This document shows positions 37,650-46,478 of a stretch of 64,000 bases of DNA, piece after piece. Positions within the stretch are counted from its first letter, which is position 1. Each line of letters starts with the position of its first letter. The DNA lies in contig NZ_JAPCWE010000012.1 of assembly GCF_025943985.1 (NCBI RefSeq), positions 1 to 64,000 on the forward strand, written 5' to 3'. Below the pieces are notes generated by a model, which saw only the letters and a program-made list of their open reading frames with translations, searched no databases and had not been told where the DNA came from. Made by a program: the position numbers and the translations under genes. Source of the DNA: Anaerorudis cellulosivorans (lineage in GTDB: Bacteria > Bacteroidota > Bacteroidia > Bacteroidales > Dysgonomonadaceae).

Positions 37650-37701
37650 TTTCATAGAACAAAATGAATAAGTTTTAAATGCATAAACTATTATTTATAT
37701 C

Positions 37702-38397
37702 ATGGATAAGGATGAAATAAAAAAATCGCCGAAAGCGAATATCGAAAACCAAAAAGACATGGCTTTTTTAATGGGTCTTGTTATTGCTTTGGCCGGGGTA
37801 TTCGTTGCATTTGAATGGTCTTCGAAAATAGCCCCGGTAGATAAAAATGTGATTGTTCAAGACGTTATAGCCGAGGAAGAAATCGAAATCACAAGACGTG
37901 ATCCTGCACCGCCGCCGCCGCCGCCTCCACCTGAACCCGAAGCGCCTGAAATTATTGAAGTGGTAGAAGAGAAAGTCGAAACCCATTTCAATATTAATAT
38001 AGAAGATGATCAAAGTAAGGCTCAGATTCAAACTTTTATACCACCGCCTCCTCCAAAACCTAAAGAAGAAGCAACAGAGGAAATTTTCGTTGTTGTAGAA
38101 GAACAGCCGGAGTTTCCGGGAGGACAAGCCGCTCTGATGAGGTTTTTGAGTGAAAATATCAGGTATCCGGTAATAGCGCAGGAAAATGGAATTCAAGGTC
38201 GTGTAATTTGTTCTTTTGTTGTTGAAAAAGATGGCAGTATTACTGACGTTCAAGTTGTGCGAGGAGTCGATCCCTCACTTGATAAAGAAGCCGTTCGCGT
38301 GATTCAGTCAATGCCGAAATGGAAACCGGGTAAGCAACGAGGTAAAGCCGTGCGAGTGCGTTTTACGTTGCCTATCGTATTCCGCTTGCAACAATAA
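37702..38397 (+). CDS. tonB: Energy transducer TonB
   Basis: Transmits proton-motive energy from ExbB/ExbD to outer-membrane receptors. 231 residues: cytoplasmic head, one membrane helix (about 22-38), a proline-rich spacer (PPPPPPPEPEAPE near 70 and PPPPPKPKEE near 115), then the C-terminal TonB domain with FPGGQAALMRFLSENIRYP, GRVICSFVVEKDGSI and RVIQSMPKWKPGKQRGKAVRVRFTLPIVF. It is transcribed alone; the probable ExbB/ExbD partners lie 3 kb downstream. Confidence 0.94.
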   Translation: MDKDEIKKSPKANIENQKDMAFLMGLVIALAGVFVAFEWSSKIAPVDKNVIVQDVIAEEEIEITRRDPAPPPPPPPPEPEAPEIIEVVEEKVETHFNINIEDDQSKAQIQTFIPPPPPKPKEEATEEIFVVVEEQPEFPGGQAALMRFLSENIRYPVIAQENGIQGRVICSFVVEKDGSITDVQVVRGVDPSLDKEAVRVIQSMPKWKPGKQRGKAVRVRFTLPIVFRLQQ

Positions 38398-38423
38398 TAA
38401 ATAAAGACATTAACGGTATTGAT

Positions 38424-38456
38424 AAAAGCTGCTTTTAACAAAAAAGCAGCTTTTAT
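38424..38456 (+). terminator. Rho-independent terminator of tonB
   Basis: AAAAGCTGCTTTT and AAAAGCAGCTTTT pair around a short AC-rich loop, ending in T, 27 bp after the tonB stop. Confidence 0.75.
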
Positions 38457-38485
38457 TGCAATTTCACTTTTATTTTATCGATAAA

Positions 38486-39463
38486 ATGACCTACAGTATA
38501 CGTGATCTGGAAAATAGAATTCATGATGCCATAAAAAAAATACCGCTGGATTTGTCTCCACAGGCTTTGTATGATCCTATTCGTTATGTTTTATCTTGTG
38601 GCGGAAAAAGGTTACGTCCCATACTGACTCTCATGGCAACCAACCTTTTTAGTGACGATATCGGTTTATCGCTTTCTCCTGCAGTAGGTATAGAAATCTT
38701 TCATAATTTTACTTTACTGCATGACGATTTGATGGATCGGGCGGATATGCGTCGAGGGAATCCTACGGTACACAAACTCTGGGGGGATAATGCCGCTATT
38801 TTATCGGGTGATGCCATGTTGATACAAGCCTATACATATATTGCCGATGTTCCTCCGGTTGTGTTACCCGAGGTTCTTTCTCTTTTTTCCGTAACTGCCA
38901 TGGGGGTTTGTCAAGGCCAGCAGTATGATATGGACTTCGAAAAAAGGATGGATGTAACGGAAGCCGAATATATGGAAATGATTCGGTTGAAAACAGCGGT
39001 TCTGATCGCATGTTCTTTAAAAATGGGTGCAATACTGGGTAATGCTTCAACTTTCGACTCGGATCTTTTATATCGGTTTGGCATTAATATCGGGATGGCT
39101 TTTCAGCTTAAGGATGATTTGTTGGATGTATATGGTGATGCCGAAACATTCGGTAAAAATATAGGTGGCGATATTGTTTGCAATAAAAAGACTTTTTTGT
39201 TGATCAAAGCACTTGAGAATTCCAACCCTTCACAACGGAAAGAGCTCAACAAATGGCTTGTTGCTAAAGATGTTGATCGGTTTTCAAAAATAAATGCTGT
39301 TAAAAATATTTATGATGAATTAAATTTGAAGGCAATTTCAGAAAGTCTCATAGAAAAATATTATCTTTCGGCATTCGATTGTTTATCAAATTTACCTGTT
39401 GCAGATGATCGAAAAAAAGAGCTGTTACTTTTGGCTGATAATTTGATGCAACGGGATAAATAA
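38486..39463 (+). CDS. Trans-polyprenyl diphosphate synthase
   Basis: Condenses isopentenyl diphosphate onto an allylic primer to make a chain, most likely the menaquinone side chain. 325 residues. GGKRLRP, first Asp-rich motif LLHDDLMDRADMRRG and second motif FQLKDDLLDVYGD are all intact. Bulky residues before the first motif would set chain length, not read here. ATG 38486 is preferred to 38456, which lies in the terminator of tonB. An alternative product is farnesyl/geranylgeranyl diphosphate. Confidence 0.9.
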   Translation: MTYSIRDLENRIHDAIKKIPLDLSPQALYDPIRYVLSCGGKRLRPILTLMATNLFSDDIGLSLSPAVGIEIFHNFTLLHDDLMDRADMRRGNPTVHKLWGDNAAILSGDAMLIQAYTYIADVPPVVLPEVLSLFSVTAMGVCQGQQYDMDFEKRMDVTEAEYMEMIRLKTAVLIACSLKMGAILGNASTFDSDLLYRFGINIGMAFQLKDDLLDVYGDAETFGKNIGGDIVCNKKTFLLIKALENSNPSQRKELNKWLVAKDVDRFSKINAVKNIYDELNLKAISESLIEKYYLSAFDCLSNLPVADDRKKELLLLADNLMQRDK

Positions 39464-39518
39464 TTAACCCAAGCGTGAAATAGCTTATTTCGGAAAAGTC
39501 TTAAAAAGTGAATTGATA

Positions 39519-40217
39519 ATGCCTTATCGCAGATTACCCAATACCGATAACGCACGTATTCGTGCTTTGAAAACTGCTGTCGAAAAATGTTCAAGTACAG
39601 ATTTTCAAGAATTGGCGGTTGAAATGAAAACACTTCAGGAGGCCAAAAATGTGCTTTCGCGCTTTGAGCGGCTATACGATCAATATCAACAAGCTTTTGA
39701 TATACAGGTAAAGGCAAATATATTATTTCAGCAGAAAGCAAAAAATGCACGCATGTATCTTTCGCATTTTGTGCAAGTGTTATATATGTGTATTATTCGT
39801 TCCGAAATAAAAGCTGAACATTTGAAATTGTATGGCTTGGAAAATCAGCATATGTTGGTTCCTGATTTTTCTTCAAACGAACTTCTTCTTGAGTGGGGCG
39901 AAAAAATAATCGCAGGGGAAGAATCCCGTATTCAAAAGGGTGGAGTACCCATATTTAATCCTACTATTGCGAAAGTGAAGGTAATGTTTTCGCTTTTTAA
40001 GGAAGGGTATCAAACTCAGAAAATACATCAAAAGGCGACACTGCGCCTGCAAAATCAGGTGACGGAAGCAAGAGAAATCGTAGACAGCATTATTTTCGAT
40101 ATTTGGGAGCAGGTAGAAAAAACTAACAAAGATTTGCCCCTGAGCGAACGTCTTGAAAGGAATCGGGAATATGGGGTGGTGTATTACTACAGGAAAGGGG
40201 AAACAGTAGAAGAATGA
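39519..40217 (+). CDS. Conserved unknown protein coupled to tatD
   Basis: 232 residues, mostly helical and charged, no signal peptide, no membrane helix. Segments such as MPYRRLPNTDNARIRALKTAVEK and FNPTIAKVKVMFSLFKEGYQTQKIHQKATLRLQNQV look like long helices; I recognise no catalytic motif. The start ATG 39519 is chosen over TTG 39513. The stop overlaps the tatD start (ATGA), so the two are translated together. I recall similar proteins of this opening in other Bacteroidales but cannot name the family. Confidence 0.75.
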   Translation: MPYRRLPNTDNARIRALKTAVEKCSSTDFQELAVEMKTLQEAKNVLSRFERLYDQYQQAFDIQVKANILFQQKAKNARMYLSHFVQVLYMCIIRSEIKAEHLKLYGLENQHMLVPDFSSNELLLEWGEKIIAGEESRIQKGGVPIFNPTIAKVKVMFSLFKEGYQTQKIHQKATLRLQNQVTEAREIVDSIIFDIWEQVEKTNKDLPLSERLERNREYGVVYYYRKGETVEE

Positions 40218-40996
40218 ATTTTATCGATACGCATGCACATCTTTACTTGCCTGATTTTCATGACGATTTTGATGACGTGGTCATCAGGGCTAAAAATGCC
40301 GGTGTGCTTAAAATTTTGTTGCCCAACATCGATATCGACTCCATAGAATTACTTAAACAAACGGTTCAATCCGATTCTTCCTTTTTTATCCCGATGATGG
40401 GGTTACATCCAACAGCTGTAAAGGAAGATTGGGAATATCAATTGGATATCATTTATCATGAACTGAAAACAAACCCTTATATCGGTATAGGCGAGATAGG
40501 CATCGATCTTTACCGGGATCAAACCTTTAAGATGCAGCAAATCAAAGCTTTTGAAAAACAGCTGCAATGGAGTATTGAAATGAATCTGCCGGTGGTAATT
40601 CATTTACGAAATGCAAATAGTGAAGTATTGCAAAGTATCGAAAATGTGGGCATGCATTTACTTCGAGGTGTTTTTCATAGTTTTGGAGGTTCAAAAGAAG
40701 AGTTAAATACTATACTGAAGCTGCCTTCGTTTTTTGTTGGAATAAACGGAATAGTTACTTTTAAAAATTCCGGTTTGTCCGATGTGTTGGCAGATTGCGA
40801 TATCGAACGGATTGTGTTGGAAACGGATGCCCCTTATTTGGCTCCCGTACCTTACAGAGGAAAACGTAACGAACCGGCTTATTTAACGAAGATAGCGAAG
40901 AAGTTGTCCGATATTTTTGGTATCCCGGTAGAAGAGGTTGCCCGAATTACTACGCAAAATGCGGCAAAACTAGTTGATATAAGTAATTGGGAATAG
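40214..40996 (+). CDS. tatD: TatD-family metal-dependent hydrolase (DNase)
   Basis: TIM-barrel amidohydrolase with 3'-5' exonuclease activity in studied members. 260 residues. Metal ligands in FIDTHAHLYL, GIGEIGIDLYRD, VIHLRNA, FHSFGG and ETDAPYLAP. The product acts in the cytoplasm on DNA or other phosphoesters. Coupled to the upstream unknown gene by a four-base overlap. Confidence 0.92.
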   Translation: MNFIDTHAHLYLPDFHDDFDDVVIRAKNAGVLKILLPNIDIDSIELLKQTVQSDSSFFIPMMGLHPTAVKEDWEYQLDIIYHELKTNPYIGIGEIGIDLYRDQTFKMQQIKAFEKQLQWSIEMNLPVVIHLRNANSEVLQSIENVGMHLLRGVFHSFGGSKEELNTILKLPSFFVGINGIVTFKNSGLSDVLADCDIERIVLETDAPYLAPVPYRGKRNEPAYLTKIAKKLSDIFGIPVEEVARITTQNAAKLVDISNWE

Positions 40997-41082
40997 GAAT
41001 TTATTCGAGGTTTTTGTTGATTTGAGGCAGTTTTTATAAAAATTTAAATGGAATTTAAGCGATATATATGGGATAAATTCTT

Positions 41083-41090
41083 TAATTTTG
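41083..41090 (+). promoter_or_regulatory. -7 box upstream of tRNA-Ser
   Basis: TAATTTTG fits TAnnTTTG, 67 bp before the tRNA. The distance is long, so this assignment is tentative. Confidence 0.35.
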
Positions 41091-41157
41091 TCTATTGAAT
41101 GGAGTGCAAATGAAATATTTTTTGTAATTTGCGGCCGTTTTCTGAAAATCTCCGTTA

Positions 41158-41245
41158 GGAGAGATGCTCGAGTGGTTGAAGAGGCACGCCTGGAGAGCGT
41201 GTATACGCCAAAAGTGTATCGCGGGTTCGAATCCCGCTCTCTCCG
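41158..41245 (+). tRNA. tRNA-Ser (anticodon GGA)
   Basis: Class II tRNA of 88 nt. Acceptor GGAGAGA (41158-41164) pairs with TCTCTCC (41238-41244). Anticodon stem CACGC/GCGTG carries loop CTGGAGA, anticodon GGA at 41192-41194. A long variable arm and GTTCGAA T loop are present. It reads UCC/UCU codons. Confidence 0.95.
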
Positions 41246-41386
41246 CAGAGAATATTCAGTAAAGAGGGAAATTTTAGTAGTTTTTGTTGCGTTTGGATAT
41301 TCAGAGAAATAATGAATATAATAATAAGTAGAATAATTAATTTATAAACAAATTCAGATCATTAATCCTAAAAAATTGAACACACA

Positions 41387-42205
41387 ATGAAAAAGTTATT
41401 TGCAATTTTAGCAATTCTCGGCATGATGTCGGTAGGATTGCCATCGGTTATTTTAGCGCAAGATTCTACTGCAGTTGCAGATACTGCTGCTCAAAGCGAA
41501 CAAGTAGCTGCGGCACCTGCAGCAAGCGAAGCTGAACCGGCTGTTGAAGAAACCTCATCTGGCGGTTTTCATCAGGCTCTTAAAGTGAAGTTTATCGAAG
41601 GGGGTGTAACTTTTATGTCTCCTATTGCACTGGTATTCATTTTAGGTTTGGCTTTTGCGTTGGAAAGAATCATTTATTTAAGTTTGGCTGATGTTGATTC
41701 TCAAACTCTTCTTAAAAAAATCGGCGAAGCCCTCAGTAATGGTGATGTAGAAGGTGCAAAAGATATTGCCCGTGAAACGAGAGGCCCGATAGCTTCCATT
41801 ATTTATCAGGGTTTACTCCGTCTCGAAGAAGGCCCGGATGTGGTAGAACGTTCCATTGTATCTTACGGTGGAGTACAGAGCGGTTTGCTCGAAAGAAATT
41901 TATCGTGGATCACCTTGTTTATCGCTATTGCTCCTTCACTCGGATTCTTGGGAACAGTTGTCGGTATGGTTCAGGCATTCGACGATATTCAGAGAGCAGG
42001 TGATATCAGCCCGACAATTGTTGCTGCCGGTATGAAAGTTGCGTTGATCACGACGGTATTTGGTCTTATCGTTGCCATTATTCTTCAGGTATTTTATAAT
42101 TATCTTCTCAATAAACTGGAAGGTATCCTTAACAGAATGGAAGATGCTTCCATTACTTTTCTTGATCAAGTGATCAAATACAATGTTAAATATAAAAAAT
42201 TGTAA
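41387..42205 (+). CDS. exbB: ExbB/TolQ-family proton channel protein
   Basis: Inner-membrane motor component that uses the proton gradient to energise TonB. 272 residues: an N-terminal hydrophobic helix (perhaps a signal peptide), an Ala/Glu-rich linker (about 25-60), then the MotA/TolQ/ExbB core with three helices, including LSWITLFIAIAPSLGFLGTVVGMVQAF and PTIVAAGMKVALITTVFGLIVAI. The extended periplasmic N-terminus is common in Bacteroidetes. It heads a four-gene operon. Confidence 0.92.
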   Translation: MKKLFAILAILGMMSVGLPSVILAQDSTAVADTAAQSEQVAAAPAASEAEPAVEETSSGGFHQALKVKFIEGGVTFMSPIALVFILGLAFALERIIYLSLADVDSQTLLKKIGEALSNGDVEGAKDIARETRGPIASIIYQGLLRLEEGPDVVERSIVSYGGVQSGLLERNLSWITLFIAIAPSLGFLGTVVGMVQAFDDIQRAGDISPTIVAAGMKVALITTVFGLIVAIILQVFYNYLLNKLEGILNRMEDASITFLDQVIKYNVKYKKL

Positions 42206-42211
42206 TTTATT

Positions 42212-42694
42212 ATGGCAGTAACAAAAATACATAAAACCTCCAAAATGGTATTATATGCCATCATGGGAATTACGGTTTTGATATTGGCGGTTTTTCTTTT
42301 GGGGGGCGAGGTTCCGGTTGAAGAGCGGGTTGTGCCGACAATTTCTGAACCCAGGTTTACGGATTTATTGATGTATTGGGTTTATGCTTTGTTGGCGATT
42401 TCAGTATTAGTACTGATTGCATTTGCTGTTTCCGATTTTATCTCCTCATGGAAAGCGAGACCCAAAAGTGCTTTTAGGTCGCTCTTGGTCGTTTTGGTGT
42501 TTGTTGCAATGTTGATTATCACTTTCGCAATAGGTAGCGGTACACCTTTGAATATTGTTGGTTACACAGGATCGGAGAATGTTCCTATTTTCTTGAAAAT
42601 TACCGATATGTGGCTATACAGTATCTATCTTATGGTGGTGGTTAATGTTTTGGCTCTCCTTTTTTCTCCGCTGTTAAAATCGGGGAAAAAATAA
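42212..42694 (+). CDS. Membrane protein of the exb operon, unknown function
   Basis: 160 residues with four hydrophobic helices (about 12-30, 50-70, 84-102, 130-152). It lies 6 bp after exbB and 47 bp before the first exbD. The position inside the motor operon suggests an accessory role in the ExbB/ExbD complex; no family motif is visible and the function is not known to me. Confidence 0.8.
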   Translation: MAVTKIHKTSKMVLYAIMGITVLILAVFLLGGEVPVEERVVPTISEPRFTDLLMYWVYALLAISVLVLIAFAVSDFISSWKARPKSAFRSLLVVLVFVAMLIITFAIGSGTPLNIVGYTGSENVPIFLKITDMWLYSIYLMVVVNVLALLFSPLLKSGKK

Positions 42695-42741
42695 TTTTAT
42701 CCCTTTTGTGAGGGAATTTAATTTAAAAGATAAAAGAAATT

Positions 42742-43389
42742 ATGGCAAAGAAGAAAAAAAGAAAGACGCCGAATCTTAATTCAAGTTCGATGGCGGACGT
42801 ATCTTTTCTTTTGCTTACTTTCTTCCTCATGACTTCTTCAATGGACACCGATAGCGGGTTGGCACGTCGGTTGCCTCCTCCTCCGCAAAATGAGGAACAG
42901 CTCCAGAAAATGGACGTTCAACGAAGAAACCTGATGGTGGTATTGGTTAACTATCAAAACCAGGTTATGGTGAGAACCCAAGCCGGTGATGAATGGTATA
43001 ACAATATTGCCGAATTGCAAGGAACAGGGGGGAAAGTGCCCTTAAAAGAGAAAGTAAAAGAATTCGTTTTGAATGCAAACAATCGTCCCGACCTGCCCGA
43101 ACTGATTGAAGAGGATTTCGGTCCCCCCATTGGTAAAGTTTTGGTTACTCCCGATCACGTGATATCTTTACAAAATGATGCAACAACCAGTTACAAAGCC
43201 TATATTGCCGTTCAAAACGAATTGGTAAAAGCTTATAACGAATTGCGTGATCAAGCAGCCAAAAAATATTTTGGCAGATCGTATAATGAATTGCTCCCGG
43301 AACAGCAAGAACAGATCAACAAATTGTATCCACAGCGGATTTCGGAGGCAGAACCTAAAGATTATGTACAACAGGGAGGAGGAAAGTAA
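42742..43389 (+). CDS. exbD: ExbD/TolR-family protein, long type
   Basis: 215 residues. The N-terminal membrane helix carries SSMADVSFLLLTFFLMTSSM, with the Asp conserved in ExbD/TolR for proton flow. The periplasmic part is longer than usual (about 140), with a mid-domain LLPEQQEQINKLYPQRI tail. The stop shares one base with the start of the second ExbD. Probably forms the motor with ExbB and the next gene product. Confidence 0.9.
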   Translation: MAKKKKRKTPNLNSSSMADVSFLLLTFFLMTSSMDTDSGLARRLPPPPQNEEQLQKMDVQRRNLMVVLVNYQNQVMVRTQAGDEWYNNIAELQGTGGKVPLKEKVKEFVLNANNRPDLPELIEEDFGPPIGKVLVTPDHVISLQNDATTSYKAYIAVQNELVKAYNELRDQAAKKYFGRSYNELLPEQQEQINKLYPQRISEAEPKDYVQQGGGK

Positions 43390-43850
43390 TGGGAAAATTT
43401 AATAAATCAGCCGGTTCTCGGGAAGTGCCTGAATTAAATACTGCCTCAATGCCGGACTTGGTCTTTGCTATTTTGTTTTTCTTTATGGTAACTGTATCCA
43501 TGCGTTCGGAAACTTTAATTGTAAGATTCACTCTTCCTACAGCATCGGAAGTTCAGAAGCTGGAGAAGAAGTCTCTGGTAACCTATATCAATATAGGTAT
43601 TCCGCTCGATCCCAGGTTAGGGAGTGCAACGCGGATGCAATTGAACGATAAACTTGCGGAGGTTTCGGACATTCAGGATTATATTGCTCAAGAAAAGTCG
43701 AGGTTGAATGAAGCGGATCAGCAATTTATGACAGTTTCCATCAAGGCAGACGAAAACACAAAGATGAAGTACATCAGTGATGTAAAACAGGCTCTAAGGA
43801 AAGCATATGCACTCAAAATCAGTTATTCTGCACGAAAGGGAGAAAACTGA
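43389..43850 (+). CDS. ExbD/TolR-family protein, short type
   Basis: 153 residues. Membrane helix with ELNTASMPDLVFAILFFFMVTVSM (Asp conserved), then a periplasmic domain ending YISDVKQALRKAYALKISYSARKGEN. Begins one base inside the previous stop. Two ExbD paralogues per operon are usual in Bacteroidetes; they may assemble as a heteromer or serve separate TonBs. Confidence 0.9.
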   Translation: MGKFNKSAGSREVPELNTASMPDLVFAILFFFMVTVSMRSETLIVRFTLPTASEVQKLEKKSLVTYINIGIPLDPRLGSATRMQLNDKLAEVSDIQDYIAQEKSRLNEADQQFMTVSIKADENTKMKYISDVKQALRKAYALKISYSARKGEN

Positions 43851-43873
43851 TAGTGTTGAGTAAATATAACCGT

Positions 43874-43911
43874 AAAAAACCGGATTATTATGTGATAATC
43901 CGGTTTTTTAA
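43874..43911. terminator. Terminator after the exb operon
   Basis: AAAAACCGGATTAT pairs with ATAATCCGGTTTTT; T run on the plus strand and A run on the left, so it also suits the convergent sulfatase maturase. Confidence 0.85.
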
Positions 43912-43930
43912 TTATACAAACAGATTATTA

Positions 43931-45154
43931 TTATGGATTCCCTTGCTTGATCCATTTCATTATGTTGGCCGGAGGTCGTTGTTCCATCAATTCTTTTTTC
44001 ATGAAATCCATATAAGGCATTACATGGTGAAAAAATTGGAAGTATCCTTTACACAAATAATTTAGTCCCGTTTCGCCATATTTATCGGTTGAAAACCGAT
44101 TTTTTGGACATTCACCATAGCAGGCAAACAGCACATCGCATTCTTTGCACTGACGTGGTAGTTTGTCGAATTTATCGTTCCCGAATTTCAACTGTTTTTC
44201 GGAATACATCATGCCGGCCAATGGTTCTGTATAAATATTTCCCAGTTTGTATTCCGGAAAAACAAAATGGTCGCATGAGTAAACATCGCCGTTGAATTCC
44301 ATTACACCGGCATGTCCGCATGTTTTTGCCATTGTACAAACCCCGGGTTGTTCTCCTACCCAGTTGGCAAGAGTAGAATCAAAGATCTGAACAAATATTT
44401 TTCCCACATCGTTTTTTACCCACTCATCGAAAATTGTGCATAAAAAATTTCCCCATTGTTGTGGTGTAACGCTAAAAGGCGCTAATTCGGCTTTTTTTTC
44501 TGTAACAGAGGCAAGTGCAGGATGGAGCTGTCCGTTGGTCATTCGTTCAACGATAGGTGTAAACTGAAGAAATTGGCATCCGATTTCTTTGAAGAATCGA
44601 TAAAATTCAAGGGGATAATCGGCATTATAATCGTTCACAACGGCCATGCAGTTAAACTCAACTTCGTGTTTTTTTAGCAGTTCGATGCCTCGCATTACCC
44701 GTTGAAATGTTGGCCTGTTCATCTTGTCGCGACGATATTCATCATGAAATTCTTGAGGACCGTCAATAGATATTCCGACCAAAAAATTATTTTCTTTGAA
44801 AAAGGCACACCATTCGTCCGTAAGCAGTGTTCCGTTGGTTTGTATGGAATTATCGATTTGCCTTCCTCTGCCATATTGTTTTTGCAATTCCAATGCTTTT
44901 TTATAGAAAGAGAGCGGTCTCATCAAAGGTTCTCCTCCGTGCCATGTGAAAAGTACTTGAGGCATGGTTTGTGATTCCAAGTATTCTCGGGTAAACCGTT
45001 CAAGGAGTTCGTCGCTCATTACATGATTTTTGTTTTGCGTATAGAATTTCGATTTTTCGAGATAATAGCAATAATCGCAAGACAAATTGCAGAATGAGCC
45101 AACCGGCTTTAACATTACATATAATGGTTTGGCAAATGGAGCGTAAACAGACAT
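43931..45154 (-). CDS. Anaerobic sulfatase-maturating enzyme (radical SAM)
   Basis: Radical SAM/SPASM protein that turns an active-site Cys or Ser of sulfatases into formylglycine. 407 residues. The cluster motif CNLSCDYCYYLEKSKFY is characteristic. The SPASM half has CTMAKTCGHAGVMEFNGDVYSCDHF and CKECDVLFACYGECPKNRF, giving the two auxiliary [4Fe-4S] clusters. No sulfatase is within the window, so its clients are elsewhere. Promoter box at 45174-45181. Confidence 0.93.
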   Translation of the reverse strand: MSVYAPFAKPLYVMLKPVGSFCNLSCDYCYYLEKSKFYTQNKNHVMSDELLERFTREYLESQTMPQVLFTWHGGEPLMRPLSFYKKALELQKQYGRGRQIDNSIQTNGTLLTDEWCAFFKENNFLVGISIDGPQEFHDEYRRDKMNRPTFQRVMRGIELLKKHEVEFNCMAVVNDYNADYPLEFYRFFKEIGCQFLQFTPIVERMTNGQLHPALASVTEKKAELAPFSVTPQQWGNFLCTIFDEWVKNDVGKIFVQIFDSTLANWVGEQPGVCTMAKTCGHAGVMEFNGDVYSCDHFVFPEYKLGNIYTEPLAGMMYSEKQLKFGNDKFDKLPRQCKECDVLFACYGECPKNRFSTDKYGETGLNYLCKGYFQFFHHVMPYMDFMKKELMEQRPPANIMKWIKQGNP

Positions 45155-45173
45155 GTTAATTCGATATTTTATG

Positions 45174-45181
45174 CAAAAATA
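45174..45181 (-). promoter_or_regulatory. -7 box of the sulfatase maturase
   Basis: Minus-strand TATTTTTG fits TAnnTTTG, 20 bp before the start. Confidence 0.5.
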
Positions 45182-45299
45182 CGTATTTTAGTTGATTATA
45201 TTCGTGAGTTTTGCTTTCTGTTTTTGGTCTGACTGAAGGCTGAATCTATATCGTAACGTTATGAGCGGTCCTGTTTACGAAGATTATGACAAAAAGTAT

Positions 45300-45307
45300 T
45301 AACTTTG
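45300..45307 (+). promoter_or_regulatory. -7 box of the LPS-kinase-like gene
   Basis: TAACTTTG fits TAnnTTTG, 42 bp before ATG 45350; only a loose TTTA lies upstream as -33. Confidence 0.45.
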
Positions 45308-45349
45308 TCGCACGACTTATTCAGTAGGGTTTCGAGGTGAGTTCACGAT

Positions 45350-46204
45350 ATGCATAATTTTTTCCGGCGACATACGGTCAAAACGATTATTGCTCCTGCA
45401 TACAACACGAATCGTACTGTTTCGGAGTTTGTGAATACAATTCCGAAATTGTTCGATCAAGATGGCGACATTGTTTATCAAGGACGTAATACCTTAAAAA
45501 GGTTTACGCTTGATAACGGTGATATTATCGTAAAAAAATTTGCAATACCCAATTTCATTAACAGCATTGTTTATGCTACATTTCGTAAATCAAAAGCCGA
45601 ACGATCGTATGAAAACAGCCTGGAAATCATAAGAAGAGGATTCCATTCACCCACCCCAATAGCGTATATTGAAGAATTCAGGTACGGGAAATTACGTAAT
45701 AGCTATTTTCTTTGCTCTTATCTTGAAAAATATAACACCATGCGCCTTTATTTAGACGGTGTCGAGAAAAATGATGCGCTGCTTACGGCATTCTCCCAAT
45801 ATACGGCAGAACTTCATTGTGCAGGAATCTTTCATAAAGATTATAGCCCGGGGAATATTCTATGGAAGTATACTATCGATTCCGACAGATATGAATTTTA
45901 TATTGTGGATACCAACAGGATGGAGTTTATCGAGTATGGTAAACGCTATCTGAAAAATCTGTCCCGGTTGAGTTTTTCTCCTCATGTGTCTACGTTTATT
46001 GCAAAAGAATATGTTTCTTACATGCAACGTACAAAGCAGATGCCGATGACAGATAAGACGGTTGAAAAGATCAATGAATATGCCGATCGGTTTTTCCTTG
46101 GTAAAGCTTATAAATATGCATTACGCAATATTTTGAAGCAGCCTTTCATAAAAGCATCAAAGGGTTATGGGATATTGGCCGTTTTTTTATATGCAAAAAT
46201 TTAA
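45350..46204 (+). CDS. Lipopolysaccharide kinase-like protein (Kdo/WaaP type)
   Basis: 284 residues of the protein-kinase-like fold used to phosphorylate sugars in lipopolysaccharide. Lys in DIIVKKFAIP (VAIK-like), Glu region KAERSYENSLEIIRRG, catalytic loop HKDYSPGNILW (HxDxxxxN) and VDTNRMEF in place of DFG. Closest to Kdo kinase (KdkA/WaaP) in style; it would work at the inner face of the inner membrane. No other LPS genes surround it, so a different small-molecule or protein kinase role is possible. It stands alone with a promoter box. Confidence 0.7.
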   Translation: MHNFFRRHTVKTIIAPAYNTNRTVSEFVNTIPKLFDQDGDIVYQGRNTLKRFTLDNGDIIVKKFAIPNFINSIVYATFRKSKAERSYENSLEIIRRGFHSPTPIAYIEEFRYGKLRNSYFLCSYLEKYNTMRLYLDGVEKNDALLTAFSQYTAELHCAGIFHKDYSPGNILWKYTIDSDRYEFYIVDTNRMEFIEYGKRYLKNLSRLSFSPHVSTFIAKEYVSYMQRTKQMPMTDKTVEKINEYADRFFLGKAYKYALRNILKQPFIKASKGYGILAVFLYAKI

Positions 46205-46346
46205 CGCTCTGCAAGAAGTTGTCGCGAATTGTTGCAAATCATTTATTTTCTATAGAAAATAATATTTATATTCGCTATATTTATGAATATGACACCCGAA
46301 AGGTGCTTGTGAGAAGATGGAAGTATGGAAAAAAGGATAAAAAATA

Positions 46347-46442
46347 GGGTAAGCTTACTATATCGCGCCGCTTCAACCAAATACCCTTGCTTCGATCAAG
46401 ACCTGGGGGATTCTTTGGGAGCTGGCCGTATAGGACTTACCC
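46347..46442 (-). ncRNA. ffs: Signal recognition particle RNA (4.5S)
   Basis: The 96-nt transcript opens GGGUAAG and ends CUUACCC, which pair as the terminal helix. The apical part contains CAGGUC-N6-GAAGCA, the conserved SRP domain IV signature (same spacing as the E. coli 4.5S RNA), flanked by a CCC/GGG stem. It binds Ffh and directs co-translational insertion of membrane proteins. A perfect promoter lies just upstream. It sits in the 318-bp space between the LPS-kinase-like gene and pepT. Confidence 0.88.
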
Positions 46443-46447
46443 TGATG

Positions 46448-46478
46448 CAAAGGTAAATCTTTTTCCCAAAATTTCAAA
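46448..46478 (-). promoter_or_regulatory. Promoter of the SRP RNA
   Basis: Minus strand: TTTG (46478-46475), 19-bp spacer, TACCTTTG (46455-46448). The transcript would begin about 6 bp on, exactly at the predicted 5' end of the RNA. Confidence 0.85.
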
